Source: Symsagittifera roscoffensis (lineage: Eukaryota > Xenacoelomorpha > Acoela > Convolutidae). Taken from it: a stretch of DNA of 64,000 bases. Positions 52,401 through 63,330 of the stretch are shown in pieces (the first letter of the stretch is position 1; every line of letters starts with the position of its first letter). The translations under genes and the position numbers were made by a program. The DNA lies in contig NC_087065.1 of assembly GCF_963678635.1 (NCBI RefSeq), positions 38,033,888 through 38,097,887 on the forward strand, read 5' to 3'. A model generated the notes under the pieces. That model did no database searches. It saw nothing but the letters and a program-made list of their open reading frames with translations, and was not told the origin of the DNA.

Positions 52401-53022
52401 AATCAGGCGCTGAAATCATTTTTTTAAAGTGCGACAAGCAAAACAATCTTTTTTTTTGTCAGGAATTGAAGTTTTTTTTGTATCAATGAAATAAAGAAGT
52501 AAAGAGACTTACTTAGTCGTGTATTGTTAAGTTTTTCAGTAAAAAAGAATTTTGACACTCTATTTTTTTTTTCGCTTAAGCTTGTGGTTGGAGCATTTTC
52601 CAGCTCATGTAGATTCTTGAAAATCAACACCGTCTTATAAACTTTGTAAATAATTCAGTGTTTTTTTTCTGTTCATTTCGTTTGTTGCTTTTTTTAGTCT
52701 TTACAAAAGCAAATTAATTTTCTGCTGTAAAATTGAACCTTGTTAGCATAATTTTGGGTTGACTTCTCAATATCGTTTACTGGTCCAGGAGCAGCGAGCT
52801 AATCAGGCGCTGAAATCATTTTTTGAAAATGCGACAAGCAAAACAATCTTTTTTTTTGTCAGGAATTGAAGTTTTTTTTTGTATCAATGAAGTAAAGAAG
52901 TAAAAGACTTACTAAGTCGCGTATTGTTAAGTTTTTCAGGAAAAAAGAATTTTGACACTCTATTTTTTTCCGCTTTTGCTTGTGGTTGGAGCATTTTCCA
53001 GCTCATGCAGATTCTTGAAAAT
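43323..53022 (+). repeat. Satellite array, 24 units of about 400 bp, with higher-order structure
   Basis: The anchor CCAGGAGCAGCGAG (with minor variants) recurs 24 times between 43491 and 52785. Successive spacings fall in two classes, 410-411 and 397-400 (one is 405). The longer class carries an extra TCAATGAAC.TA before the shared ATCAATGAAGTAAAG, plus TTATTTAGTCGTG and ATCTTGCAGG variants. The shorter class has TTACTTAGTCGTG and GTTTTTCAGG. In order the units read A B B A B B B B A B A B B A B A A A B A B A B B. Blocks with private variants repeat at about 811, 2014 and 2818 bases. The array ends abruptly within CAGATTCTTGAAAATT. No transcript or gene is apparent. Confidence 0.95.
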
Positions 53023-54724
53023 TGTCTCTTCTTTTTATATCTCAAACTGTCGGTTTGGTCGGTAGGTTTTCTGTGCAATTTCAGTCAACCTTAAAGGGAA
53101 AACAATCGTGATGACTTTTGGAACGCGATTTTTTGAAAAATGATGGCACTACAGAAGGTATTCAAAATAAAAATAGAGATCTTTCGCAAATTCGGACCCA
53201 AACTTTGGGTCAAAAACTATTAATATGGCCCAATTTAGTCAATCAATAGTTTTGTTGAAATTTTACTGAGTAATTTGTGCACAGTGAGGCTACAGTTTCC
53301 AAGCATGTGTGTAAAACGTTCAAAAAAAATTTTAATAACTAGGTATTAGTCGACTAAGTACTAGAGTTTATCACTGACAGTTTTTTTCAGAGAAGAATCA
53401 TTTAAAGAAAAACGCAGAAAAGATAAATTACTAATGCATCACCGAAAATTTACACGTACCGCTTATGTAGGTGTAGTACATTTTTTGTTGCTATTACATG
53501 CAAGTTCTAATGTTTTTTTTTCGCTGAAAAGATTTTGGATCACTTTCAGCTTATTGGTGACCTTCATTTTGTCGGCGTATTTACCTAATTTTTTTTCTAT
53601 TAGCTTCCGGCGATTTGTTAAGAGGAAACTGATTTAAGTATTATGAAATATTTGTGAAATCTTAAAACTTATTCAATCTCCGACACTCGAAAAACAAAAA
53701 AGTGAAAAGTTTCAAATATTTTTCGCATATTTTTTTCTTGCAGATTAGGATTTGCTCATTTTTTGGTTCGGGACGCTGTTTTAAGTATATATTTTTTTGC
53801 TTAAATTAATCGTAGCCATAAAAAGTTTTTGGTATAGGTTTTGGATCTTTTTTATTAGCTTGTTTTATATTGGCTTAGGTGCTCTGTAGCCCATATTTTT
53901 TCCAAGAAAAACTGTTCTAGTGATTGATTCGGATTGAAAAAGCCCTAGTTGCTATCAGATCAGAAAAAAACTCCAAAAAATTTCAGAAAAAACTTTTTCC
54001 AAAAATTCTAACACACTGTTTTTCTCTCGTTTTTTTATATAATATTTTTTAAATTTTATAATGTTTCATAATGTTTTTTATATCATCTTGAGTAGTTTAA
54101 GTATATTTTAGTATAATTAAATTGGTTTAGTTGCCCTATATCATGTTGTGTGAACAGCGAATACAGGATTATATGCGTTTTTTTGTGCTTAGTGGGAGAC
54201 ATAAAACTTGGAATCTCAAAAATTTTAATATCTTCATTTTTTAAACCAGTTCAACGGGCGTTTAACCAAAGTTTGGCTGCCTAATCACCTTTCCATATTT
54301 TTTTTCTAAATGCTATTCAATACTAGCAATCTAATAGAGAAAATTTGGGTGATTTATTCCCTTTTTATTTTTGACCGATTGGTGGCTTTCGGCTAGCTCT
54401 GTCAATTTATGATTATATTTTATCATAAGTAAGTGATGTGAAGCTCTTTGTTTACTCTATGTAAGATTTTTTTCGATTTTTTCCTCATAATTGCTCTCAT
54501 TTTTTGTGCTGAATTTCAATGGTGAGTGGTCAGGGGTTTATCCTTTTATAAGTTCATCTGCAATTTAAAAATAGACGATACAAAACTTTTTCCAAACAGC
54601 TAAAACAGTAGATTCAGCCAGGAAGAAAAATGCTGTATAATTTGGAGATCCGAGATATGGCAGCACTTAACAATTATACTTTCAAAATTTTTTTAACCTA
54701 AAACTGTATTTTCTTCCAGCATTA
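53023..54724. other. AT-rich region, no gene seen
   Basis: Nothing coding is recognisable. T-rich and A-rich runs dominate, and a 67-codon ORF near 53434 has no family resemblance. Confidence 0.6.
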
Positions 54725-54726
54725 TA

Positions 54727-55457
54727 CAGTGCTGATTTAAATTAACCGGACAAAACGAGCAAAACTTCAAATTTGAAACGCGTTTGTCTCTAATAGGGTT
54801 GAGATTAGGTAAAAACTTATGAAGACAAAACTTGCTTAAAATTTTAGCAGGATTATTATGGTGTAATTTCTTTTGCGAAGTTCGGGCCCAAAACTTTACC
54901 CCAAAAATGGGTCGTTTTGGCTTTTCTTAGTTCATCAAAAATTACGCCAAAAAATAGCCAGTCGATCACAGACATAATTATATCAAAGTGAGCTCCTTAC
55001 GTAGCCCAACAAACTTTAAGAAGGGTATATTCTCCAAAAAAATTTGAAAATCGTTTAAAAATTGTTTTAAAATAAATAGTTGGTATTTTTATAATAGAAA
55101 CGACCTTTTTGTCTATCAAACAAAAATAAATTAAATTATACATTGTTTTGGAGAATATACCCTTCTTAAAGTTTTTTGGGCTACGTAAGGAGCTCACTTT
55201 GATATAATTATGTCTGTGATTGACTGGGTATTTTTTGCCGTAACTTTTGATTAACTAAGGAAAGCAAAATGACCCATTTTTGGGGTAAAATTTTGGGCCC
55301 GATTTTTGCAAAACCAATTACACCATATTAACTCTGCTAAATTTTTAAGCAAGTGTTGTCTTCATAAGTTTTTACCTAAGCTCAACCCAATTTGAGAAAA
55401 ACGCGTTTTAAACTTCAAGTTTAAGGCGTTTTGTCCGGTTAATTTCAATCAGCACTG
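54727..55457. mobile_element. Foldback MITE, Tc1/mariner-like, with TA flanks
   Basis: The ends are CAGTGCTGATT and AATCAGCACTG, flanked on both sides by TA, as expected of Tc1/mariner target duplication. The inverted arms are long, about 54727-55035 and 55150-55457, and highly similar. A 115-base AT-rich spacer has no coding capacity. It is a nonautonomous element of 731 bp. Confidence 0.85.
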
Positions 55458-55529
55458 TAGCTCCACTTTCTCACTTGCTTGTCTCCGTTTTGCCACTGTA
55501 TCATTTTTATTCCTGCTTTCAATACGAAA

Positions 55530-55890
55530 GTAACGGAATTTTTGTGCTCGGGGTGGGTTTTTTTTTCTTCAGACAAATTTCGACTTTTTAACTAGCCATT
55601 TTTGACGGAATTTTTTTATATCATTCAAAAGGTATTGTTGTCCTGAGCTCAAATTTGAAAAGATATTTCACCTGTGATCATTTTTCTTAAAGTTACGGGG
55701 GTTTAAAGATTGGCATTTTGGCCAATTTGCGACAATTAACGCGCGATACATTTCGCGCTATTAACGCGTAAGCGAAGAGTTAATCCGTCTTATAAATCGT
55801 TCCAAATTGGTTGAACGAAGCTTATTTGCCATAATTGATTTGTTACAAGGAGCAAAATCTATCCTTTTGTGCTTTATATGGCGTGTGGGG
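55530..55890 (+). repeat. Foldback repeat family 4, left-arm type copy
   Basis: TTTTTGTGCTCGGGGTGGG at one end, CGCGCGATACATTTCGCGC in the middle and GGCGTGTGGGGGGATG at the other end match the reverse complement of 62637-62985 throughout. A fragment of the same family lies at about 57545-57690. Confidence 0.7.
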
Positions 55891-56428
55891 GGATGATTTT
55901 AGAAAAAAAAATTCATTTTATTTTTATTACATTTTATTTTTATAGGTTATTACTGCTCCATAAACGTTAAAAAGCAGTCGGAACATTCAGGGCTTCGTCC
56001 TGATACGAGCAGTCTTGTTACGTTTAAGAGATTGAATATATTGCTTGTTTAGGTTATCACTGCAAAAAAATCTCAAGTTTTTTGCATATTAATTTTGATT
56101 TCGCGTACCATTGTCTTGCAAAATTTTGTTTATTTCACAAGCAAGCCTACGATTGCAGTCTTTCATGATCAAATCACGTTTTTGAGCCAGAGTAGCCAGT
56201 TTTTTTAAACAATTTAGTTCTAATTTTACGAGGTAACTGCACAGCGATCTAGCTACAATTTTATCTTTTTCTTCTTTGCTTAAATTGTAAAAAGAAGATA
56301 TGCAAAAAAAGTTCACGAAGTAAAGGCATTATTCAGCTCTACGTGCCCGCGTTCCAATCGTGCAGTACCGAGGTGTTTTTTTGAAGCTGACTATGTTTTT
56401 GTTATGCATTTTTATCTTTTTTTTTTAT
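55891..56428. other. No gene seen
   Basis: AT-rich sequence. The minus-strand 75-codon ORF at 56089-56316 is lysine-rich and not recognisable. Confidence 0.5.
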
Positions 56429-56561
56429 CAGGGGCGGATTTAGGATTGGGGAGGGGATTTTTGATTTTTTTTTCTTTATAGATTTGTTTGCGGCGCAAAA
56501 TTTTGGCCAACAGAAGAAATAGTTCTGCTCGCATCTCAAGAAACTCTTAGATCAACTCCTG
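56429..56561. mobile_element. 133-bp hAT-like MITE, second copy
   Basis: It begins CAGGGGCGGATTTAGG and ends CTTAGATCAACTCCTG, with the same size and end design as 40373-40506. The flanks share only part of an 8-base duplication (T-rich), so the call is weaker. Confidence 0.55.
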
Positions 56562-57776
56562 TTTTGCAACTTGGTCTCTATGTTAAAATTTCGTTTATTA
56601 GGAGTGCCTCATAACCTTTCTAAGATATTTTTGTGCATAACCAGTTTCTAAATTAAGCCATTCAATTTAAAATAGGCCGAGTTCGATGGAATTTGTTTGG
56701 AAGACAAAAACTCATTCAAAAATGGCAGAGTTAATTTGTTTTCAAATATCTAATCGGAGGAAACTGGTTACGGCCTATCTGAAAACGAACAGTTTCCAAA
56801 TACTGGTTCATTTTGAGATGATTCCATTTTTTCAAATCAGTAATGAACAATGCACGAAAAATTTCATACAAAAACCTGACTCGTGAAATAGCAAAAGATC
56901 GATTATTTGTAAAATCTGTTTAAAAATTCGCAGTTAGGTCTCCATAAAAAATAAATGAATACTTCCTATAATGGATAAGTCTAGAATGATATTTTCAGAA
57001 TACATTCAGGAGTTTCAAGATGTTTTTTGTAATGCTGCTAAAATGGGTCTCAATGTTGACAAAAAAGACAACAAAGAGATTTCGACTTTTTCAGGTATTT
57101 TTTACATTTGCTGAGTCAATTTGCTTTTTCTAGCGGCTACCTTTTCCAATGTTAATTTTTGCCGCCAATCAAAATGTTTTGTATGTTCAAATTTAATCAA
57201 GCTTTGTTTTGATACAGTTAATTGGGCGTAGATTTGTTTGATTTTTTAAATTGTGCGTTTGCGTGTGTATTTTTTGTATATTCTGTCTATTTTTTTTATA
57301 ATTTCAATATTACTTCAACTTCAATTTGCGAAATGAAAGTGCGTATAGGCTGTTCAATTGCAAAAATGAAACAAAACTGCTCGATTATCGATGCGAAGCC
57401 TTGAATGTTCCGATTGAACTTTAAGGTCAATTACATTTTTTTTAATCGACGAAATTATCAAAAAAATATAATTTTTTCTATTTTTCTTCAATGTATCCCG
57501 CAACACGTTTGTGCTTCCGACTGAAAAATATTGAAAAGAAAATGCTATCTGAAATATTTGTTGAACTTGGGCTCAAGTTTAAAAACAAATAATTCACTTG
57601 TGATAATTTTTCGCAAAGTTACTGGCGTTTGAAAATTGCTAATATGTGCAATTGAAAATTGTGATATGCGTTGCGATATCGGTTGAAAACAAGTTGTAAT
57701 TCAATACTGTATTTGGAATATTGAATTTAGGTTTTCTTATTCTTTTGTTTTCTTTTGTTACTGAGAGCTAGATCAG
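56562..57776. other. No gene seen
   Basis: AT-rich sequence with a family 4 fragment near 57545-57690. Short ORFs have no recognisable similarity. Confidence 0.5.
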
Positions 57777-57917
57777 TGTTACGAACTCAGATCTCTCACT
57801 GATTCTCAATGTCATCACTCATTATGACCTTGAGCATATCATAAAAGTAATGAGTAAGCACCATAGGTTGGTTGTACATACATAGACAAATACTGCTACT
57901 GCAGTAGCGGTATGACA
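57777..57917 (-). repeat. Short candidate 3' LTR of the minus-strand Gypsy remnant
   Basis: Read on the minus strand, a purine tract CCGAGGGGGTG (57918-57928) is followed by TGTCATACCGC and ends GAGTTCGTAACA, with TG...CA ends, 141 bases. It lies 124 bases downstream of the remnant's reading frame, where a 3' LTR belongs. No second copy is present in the window, so the call rests on position and ends only. Confidence 0.5.
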
Positions 57918-58040
57918 CACCCCCTCGGTGGAAGAAATAAATTATACAACGTAAGTAGGATAATTTATTTAAAAAGAGTTCAATATACTCAGTTCATAGG
58001 AAATTTTCTTGGTTAATTGACGGTTTAGTTTATGGAATTC

Positions 58041-61016
58041 TCAGTTTTCTTCCAACTCTATTTCCCAACTCGGGTTCCATTCGACCCCTTCGTCTAGTGT
58101 AGCATACCCAAATTTTCGCATGAAGAGGTGTCTTTCGAGTCGTCTCACTTTTGATTCCAATGGTCTATGGCTTCGATCCTTGAAGTCTCTTAGTTGATTT
58201 CTGTATTCCTTAAGTGCTTCCTTCAGGAGTCCTCCCCCTGTGAGATTTTCTGATATCTCCTTAATTGAATGTTTTATCGGGTCTCCAAAGCGTTTAGGTT
58301 CTTTGTTTTTCGTTTGCCTGGAGCTTCGTCTGATATCCGACTCTTCAGTACCCGACTCGTCCGAAAATCCTTGTGGTGGTTCGAAAGTTGTATCTTTTTC
58401 CGAAATTTGTTGGGGATTTTCTCGAATTTCGTCTGCAACTCGCTGAACTCCTCTTTTTAGCAATTGGTCTGCATACTTTTCCCACTCGGACGGCGCTAAA
58501 TTGCGATTGTGGAATGTGTCGACTATGTCCTCTAGGGGAGTGTGGGTGTCAATACATTTCAATTTCGACCGCTGTTTTGGTTTCGGTGTAGAACTTGACT
58601 GATTTTTGGTGTCTACTTTTTCCGGCCTTGATGTCGATTGCTCTTGTTCCGGGTTGACTGCCGTCGCAGTTTGGCTTGTCCCCTGTTGCAGCTTGTTTCG
58701 ATTTTTCTTTTCTTTCCCGTTCTTTTCCGACTTCTTGGTGTCGTTTTCCTCTACAGATGATTTTGGGCCCGCCAAATTGGGTTTTGCTCTTTTGACTGCC
58801 AAGTTCAGACCTCCCCCTGCTTCTGTGTCTTTTGAAGTCACTATTGTTTGGCTCTTTTGAAAACGCTCTATGGGATTCATCGCATCTGCGATCTCCAATT
58901 CTTCTTGTAGTTCTTCATCTGATCCCAGCTCCTCGAGTAATTCTGGGGAACTGATCCTCTTAAACTTTTTTGTAGGTTCCACCGATGGAATTTTACTCGT
59001 GCTTCGTTGGTTTTCTTGTGTCAGCACCATTTTTGATTGTGCAATATCCGATTTCCTATAAATCGAGCCAGTGGACGTCTTGATTGTTGAGTCTGTTTCA
59101 GAAGCGATTTTCCCTTTTAGTTGTCTGGTTAATGCTTGTCCGCTTTTTCTTAGTGGTTCCTTTCTGAGTATTGTTTTAGGTGGTGATTTACATTGATTTT
59201 CCACCTTGTCCTCCATAAATCCTTTCTCCCAAGAGTAAATCATCTCCTTTCGAAGATCGGGATTGAGTAGTCCTGTCTCATCCACTAATTTTCTGATATC
59301 GTTTTTAGCCGCATCTCTTCTCTCGTTGTTCCATCGGGCGTTCGCCTCCAACAACTCCTTTGGTGCTTTGGCCCTTTCTTTGTCTCTGTCCGATGTTAAC
59401 TGCTGCTTGTGCAGTGGGCTTGTATCCCTACTGAGTTGTCCCTTGCGTACTATTTTGAGGTTCTCTCTCGACTGATCAATTCTACGTTTCAATTGAGAAG
59501 CCGTCAGTGCTGAGCGTTCCAAGTGTTGCTTGTCTAAATAGTCAGAATCATTTAAAAACCTATCCCTCACAATTTTAAATTCCGTTTTTGGTAGTCTGCC
59601 AAAATGTGCTTGAAACGGAGATACTTGAATGATTTTCTGCTTGTTCCACCGTAAATCTCTCATTATAGTACTGAGACATAATTTGATTGATTTATTATTT
59701 TCTTCGAGCATCATCACCCCCAGTCTTCTTTTTATATTTTAGATTGTACGTTCGACCAAACCACAACCTCTGTGGTCCCCCACCGGACAGAATTTTTGCT
59801 CGATATTGAGTTCCGAACAGAATTTTTTTAGCCTTTTCCCCTTAAAACCTGAAAATTGGTCCGAACAAATTGATTCAGGAACTCCATGCGTGTCGATATA
59901 TAATCTCAAGAATTTTACTGGGCACTTCCCACTTGTAGATTTCGTAACCTTCACTGATGGAAATTTTGAGAATCGATCTATCGCTACTAAAAGTTAGATT
60001 TTTTTTTCTTTTTGGTTTTCTATGGGCCCCGCGTAATCTAATTGTACTTCCTGTCCCGGCTGCGTGAGCAGTGGCAGTGGTTTTGACGTATTTTTCGAAA
60101 TAAGATATTTTACATTCTTACCATATCTGGTACAGCTACGGCACTCCTCTGCCAGATTCACAATGTCCTTATTCATGTGTGGCCACCACAGGTATTGCGC
60201 TGCTCCCAGCATAGCCTCTTGGCCTGGATGCCCTTGATGTATTCTTTTTAGAACAGCTTGTCTTAGTTGTACTGGGACTGCTAGCCGGTTATTCACCAAG
60301 ATGCAGTCGTCCTGAACTGCCATCTGTGACCACAACGGATTTGTATAAGGTCCCATTAATTCAAAGCCTTGTTTGTCCCCTCTTTCTATCACTCGTCTGA
60401 GGCGGTCCATCCACGTGTCTTCTGTGGTCAATTCTGCTAGTAAACTTTTGTCGAACAGTTTTTCTAAATTGTCCAGGGTCTCTACTTGTTGCTGCTTTTG
60501 CAGTTTTGTTTTTCCCAGTCCCTTCGGCGGTTCTATCGATCACACTGTAGTCGTCAGGTCCATCTCTATTACCTGCACCTCACTGAGTTTCCGTTCCGCC
60601 GATGCGATTGGTTTAGTCAACGCTGAACTCGATTCATGTTCCGAGCTGTCCTTGACTTCTTGGGTGTGTGCCACCAGTTCTCTATTTTCCCGTATATTGT
60701 CTTCTCCGCCTATTAGTTGCCAGATTGAGAGTAGTCTTTGATCTGCTTCTCTTTGTTGATCCAGTTCAAGCTGCCATTTCACCCGTGATGCGTGTCGTGT
60801 TTCACTGTCGGAGCTATCTCTGTTTTTCCGGCCCCCTCTAATTATTTTCCTTGTACGCTGAACTGTCTCTGTGATCTCCTCCTCTTTCGAAAGTTCGTTT
60901 GTGTTGGATAGTGAGCGGTTCCACTTTGGATCCATTAGACTCTCTTCGCGTTCCTCATTTCGCCAATCTTGTGGTGAGCCCGACCACCAGTCGTCGTATG
61001 ATCTGTTTTCTGACAT
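58041..61016 (-). pseudogene. Gypsy pol remnant: integrase and long C-terminal tail, three in-frame stops
   Basis: On the minus strand a single frame runs from 61016 to 58041 with no frameshift but three stop codons: TGA at 60540-60542, TAA at 59994-59996 and TAA at 59739-59741. The segments, in order, are a charged linker with no known domain; an integrase zinc finger (HQGHPGQE, then CRSCTRYGKN); and an integrase core. The core has D in QLDYAGP, D in CSDQFSG and E in GLVER, the last two with D35E spacing. A tail of about 500 residues rich in K, E and S follows, after a SPFQAHFGR motif typical of Gypsy integrases. RT and protease are absent, so the copy is truncated on its 5' side. It is unrelated in detail to the giant element. 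Confidence 0.85.
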
Positions 61017-61089
61017 CTCGATCCTTGAGTCTGTCTTTTTTAATTTCTGGTACTGGTTGTTTTACGATTTTGGAATTATTTAAGACTGA

Positions 61090-61331
61090 CTATTTGTTGG
61101 GTTGATTTGACGAAAAAGTGATCTGTTTATGTTGAACTGCTGTCTTGTAGTTCTTCATTCGTTTGGCTGCACCAGTAGTTCCGGATTCGTAAGGGTAACC
61201 CGACTCAAATATGGATCCATTAGTAAAAATCAAGAATTCCATAGCTTTTGTTGCGCCGGAACAGCCATCACAGCCCCAGCATTGCATATTACAGTCGATC
61301 AATTGTTGTTCGCTCAAGTTGATTAAATTGC
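61090..61331 (-). pseudogene. Isolated papain-family (C1A) cysteine protease exon
   Basis: On the minus strand, after an acceptor TGCATTTAG (AG at 61332-61333), the translation reads NLINLSEQQLIDC, then a Cys- and Gly-rich stretch and SGYPYES, matching the middle of cathepsin L-like proteases. The catalytic Cys lies in the exon before this point and the His and Asn after it; neither is in the window. The frame ends at a stop near 61090 without a clear donor. It may be a gene fragment or one exon of a gene broken by repeats. The Gypsy remnant begins 74 bases further on, and a MITE-like repeat abuts the acceptor. Confidence 0.65.
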
Positions 61332-61332
61332 C

Positions 61333-61605
61333 TAAATGCAAAAAAAAATGGCTCCTTTCCAGTTTCTTCCCCCCCCCCTTTTAAAACACCGAGTTTTATG
61401 TTTGTTTTACGTGTTATTATGGCTAAATGCGTGATGTTACGATGTAAAGTATGAAGAACAAATCTGTTCACAGTTGTCGATTTGTTCACCACGCCAAATT
61501 TCATTGCATTATGACAACGTTAATTAAGCTTTTCAAAATTGAATTTGAAGGGGGGGAATGGAAAAGAGCCAAAAAAAAAATTCCTAAATTCAGTAAATTT
61601 TGTAC
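61333..61605. mobile_element. MITE-like inverted repeat
   Basis: CCTAAATGCAAAAAAAAATG..GGCTCCTTTCC..CCCCCCC on the left is mirrored by GGGGGGG..GGAAAAGAGCC followed by an A run and TTCCTAAATTC on the right. The arms are about 45 bases and the interior about 170 bases has no coding capacity. The autonomous family is unknown. Confidence 0.55.
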
Positions 61606-62424
61606 ATTTTTTAATTGAACCCTAGTGAAATAATGCTATCAACTCTTTATGATCATTTTATCCACGAGGGATAGGACCAACATACGAGCTGTACAGCTCA
61701 TCACGGCGAACCGCTGTTGTGCCCCTGCTTAAGAACTACATGCAATTTTTTTGGTTATTTTTTTTCTAGTGACTTGCAAAAAAACTGGAAATTGTCTTAA
61801 ATATTTTTTAGAAGTTTTTCTTTATTCTTCAGAAATTTTTTCTATGATTGGTCCTAATTACGGCCATATAAAGTCTGGTATCAAAACTAATATATTTTTT
61901 GTCGAGTAGGGAACTAGGGTAACCAAATAGATTACCTAAATTTCGTTTGGAACAATTACTTCAGCGCAATAGGATTTGGAACAGTTTGATGCAATCAAAA
62001 ATATTTGACCTGACGGTGCTTGCATTACAGATAAGTGATCAACTTTAGCCTATTCTAGTGCAGTAATTTGGACAATTGTTTTCAATTAATTACCAGTTGA
62101 GTTTTAAACTCAAATTCGAAAACTCAGTAATTCAAGTGTGCCAAAAATGAGACACAAAATTTACGCTAATTGACATTTTTCTTTGATTAGCAGTTGCGAT
62201 GGAACTTTTTGTACCTCGGAAGTATCAAAATCTTGAGCTCGAAATAAAAAAAATGTCGTACCCAATTGTTTACTCAGAAATTTTTGTTTTCTGCTTTCAG
62301 AACATTCAAGAAACAACCAAATTTTTAATTAAAATGAAAAAATTGCACCAAATAAACAAAATGTCAAAACATGCAAACTTTAAAACTTGAAAGAGTCTTA
62401 TGTTCCAACATTTGGAAAAATCCA
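61606..62424. other. No gene seen
   Basis: AT-rich sequence. The 63-codon plus-strand ORF at 62199-62390 has no recognisable similarity. Confidence 0.5.
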
Positions 62425-62990
62425 CGTTATTTTTATGCTCGGAGCGGTTTTATATTTTTTTCACTATATGAAAAAGATATTGATGGTTCGAGCTCAAATT
62501 AATAATAAAAAGGTCATATCAGGGCAAAGCCTTCTGTGTTTTAATTTCCATTCAATGGCTAAAGAGTATTTAGCGTTTAAAATAATTGATAAAAATTTAA
62601 AAAAGCATCAAAATGTTTTTTGAGTTTTTTTTTAAATAATTCCCCACACGCTATGTGAAGTAATAAGTGATATTTTTTTACTCATAGCAAAGTATTAAGT
62701 AGACCGACCATATAAAAGGGATTAAATCTCCGCTTACGAGTTCATAACACGAAATATAACGCGCACTAATTGTCCCGAATAAGCCAAGTTTTACTGTCTT
62801 TATACATCTATAACCTTACAAAAAAAACTATATGAGAAATGTTTTGTTAAGTTTGGCCAATTAAGCAAAGCAACAGTACGTACTGCTGAATCATGAAAAA
62901 ATTCTGTCAGAAATTGCTAGTTAAAAGGTCGAAGTTTGTGTGGAGAAAAAACCACTCCGAGTGCAAAAACTCTGTCATTTTCTTCGAAAG
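62425..62990. mobile_element. Foldback element of family 4, complete copy
   Basis: The left arm carries TTATTTTTATGCTCGGAGCGG. The right arm ends CCACTCCGAGTGCAAAAACT, its approximate reverse complement. The right half (62637-62985) is an inverted copy of 55530-55890. It has no coding capacity. Confidence 0.6.
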
Positions 62991-63119
62991 TCGGAAAACA
63001 ATTATCTTTAAAATATGTTCGTAATTTTAGGGGCGATCAGCGTGAACTTCTGTGATTCTTAACTTCTTAACTTGAAACTGTTCAGGCTCAAAATTAATTT
63101 AACCAATTTGACCTTTGGT

Positions 63120-63330
63120 TGTTTCTAAGTTTGTTTCATTTCCTTTTCTATAAGAAATGCAAACTCCACTATCGAACAACAAAAGTGAAAAGATTACAAA
63201 AAGCGTCGTTGACTTTTAATTTCGAACCTTGAATTTAATTATCAGATTTACCAGCGAAGTAAACGTTTTATCTATTGATCCACTTTTCTCAAATTGGATT
63301 AAATATATTAAAAAAATTGTCAATGACAAA
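63120..63330 (+). repeat. Dispersed repeat family 1, distal copy
   Basis: TTTCATTTCCTTTTC, GCAAACTCCACTATCGAACAACAAAAG, ATTGATCCACTTTTCTCAAATTGG and a TGTCAATGACAAATTC segment follow the family order seen in UBE3C introns, showing the family is not confined to that gene. Confidence 0.7.

Noticed and set aside
43526-53078. Recurring small minus-strand ORFs in the satellite (for example 43526-43723, 43920-44123, 52424-52630)
   Set aside because: They recur only because the unit recurs, are short and lysine-rich, and are broken in most units.
55525-62992. A single 7.5-kb transposon bounded by inverted copies at 55530-55890 and 62637-62985
   Set aside because: The right-hand copy already forms a complete foldback element with its own left arm at 62425, and a third fragment lies at 57545. 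Independent insertions of one family explain the pattern better.
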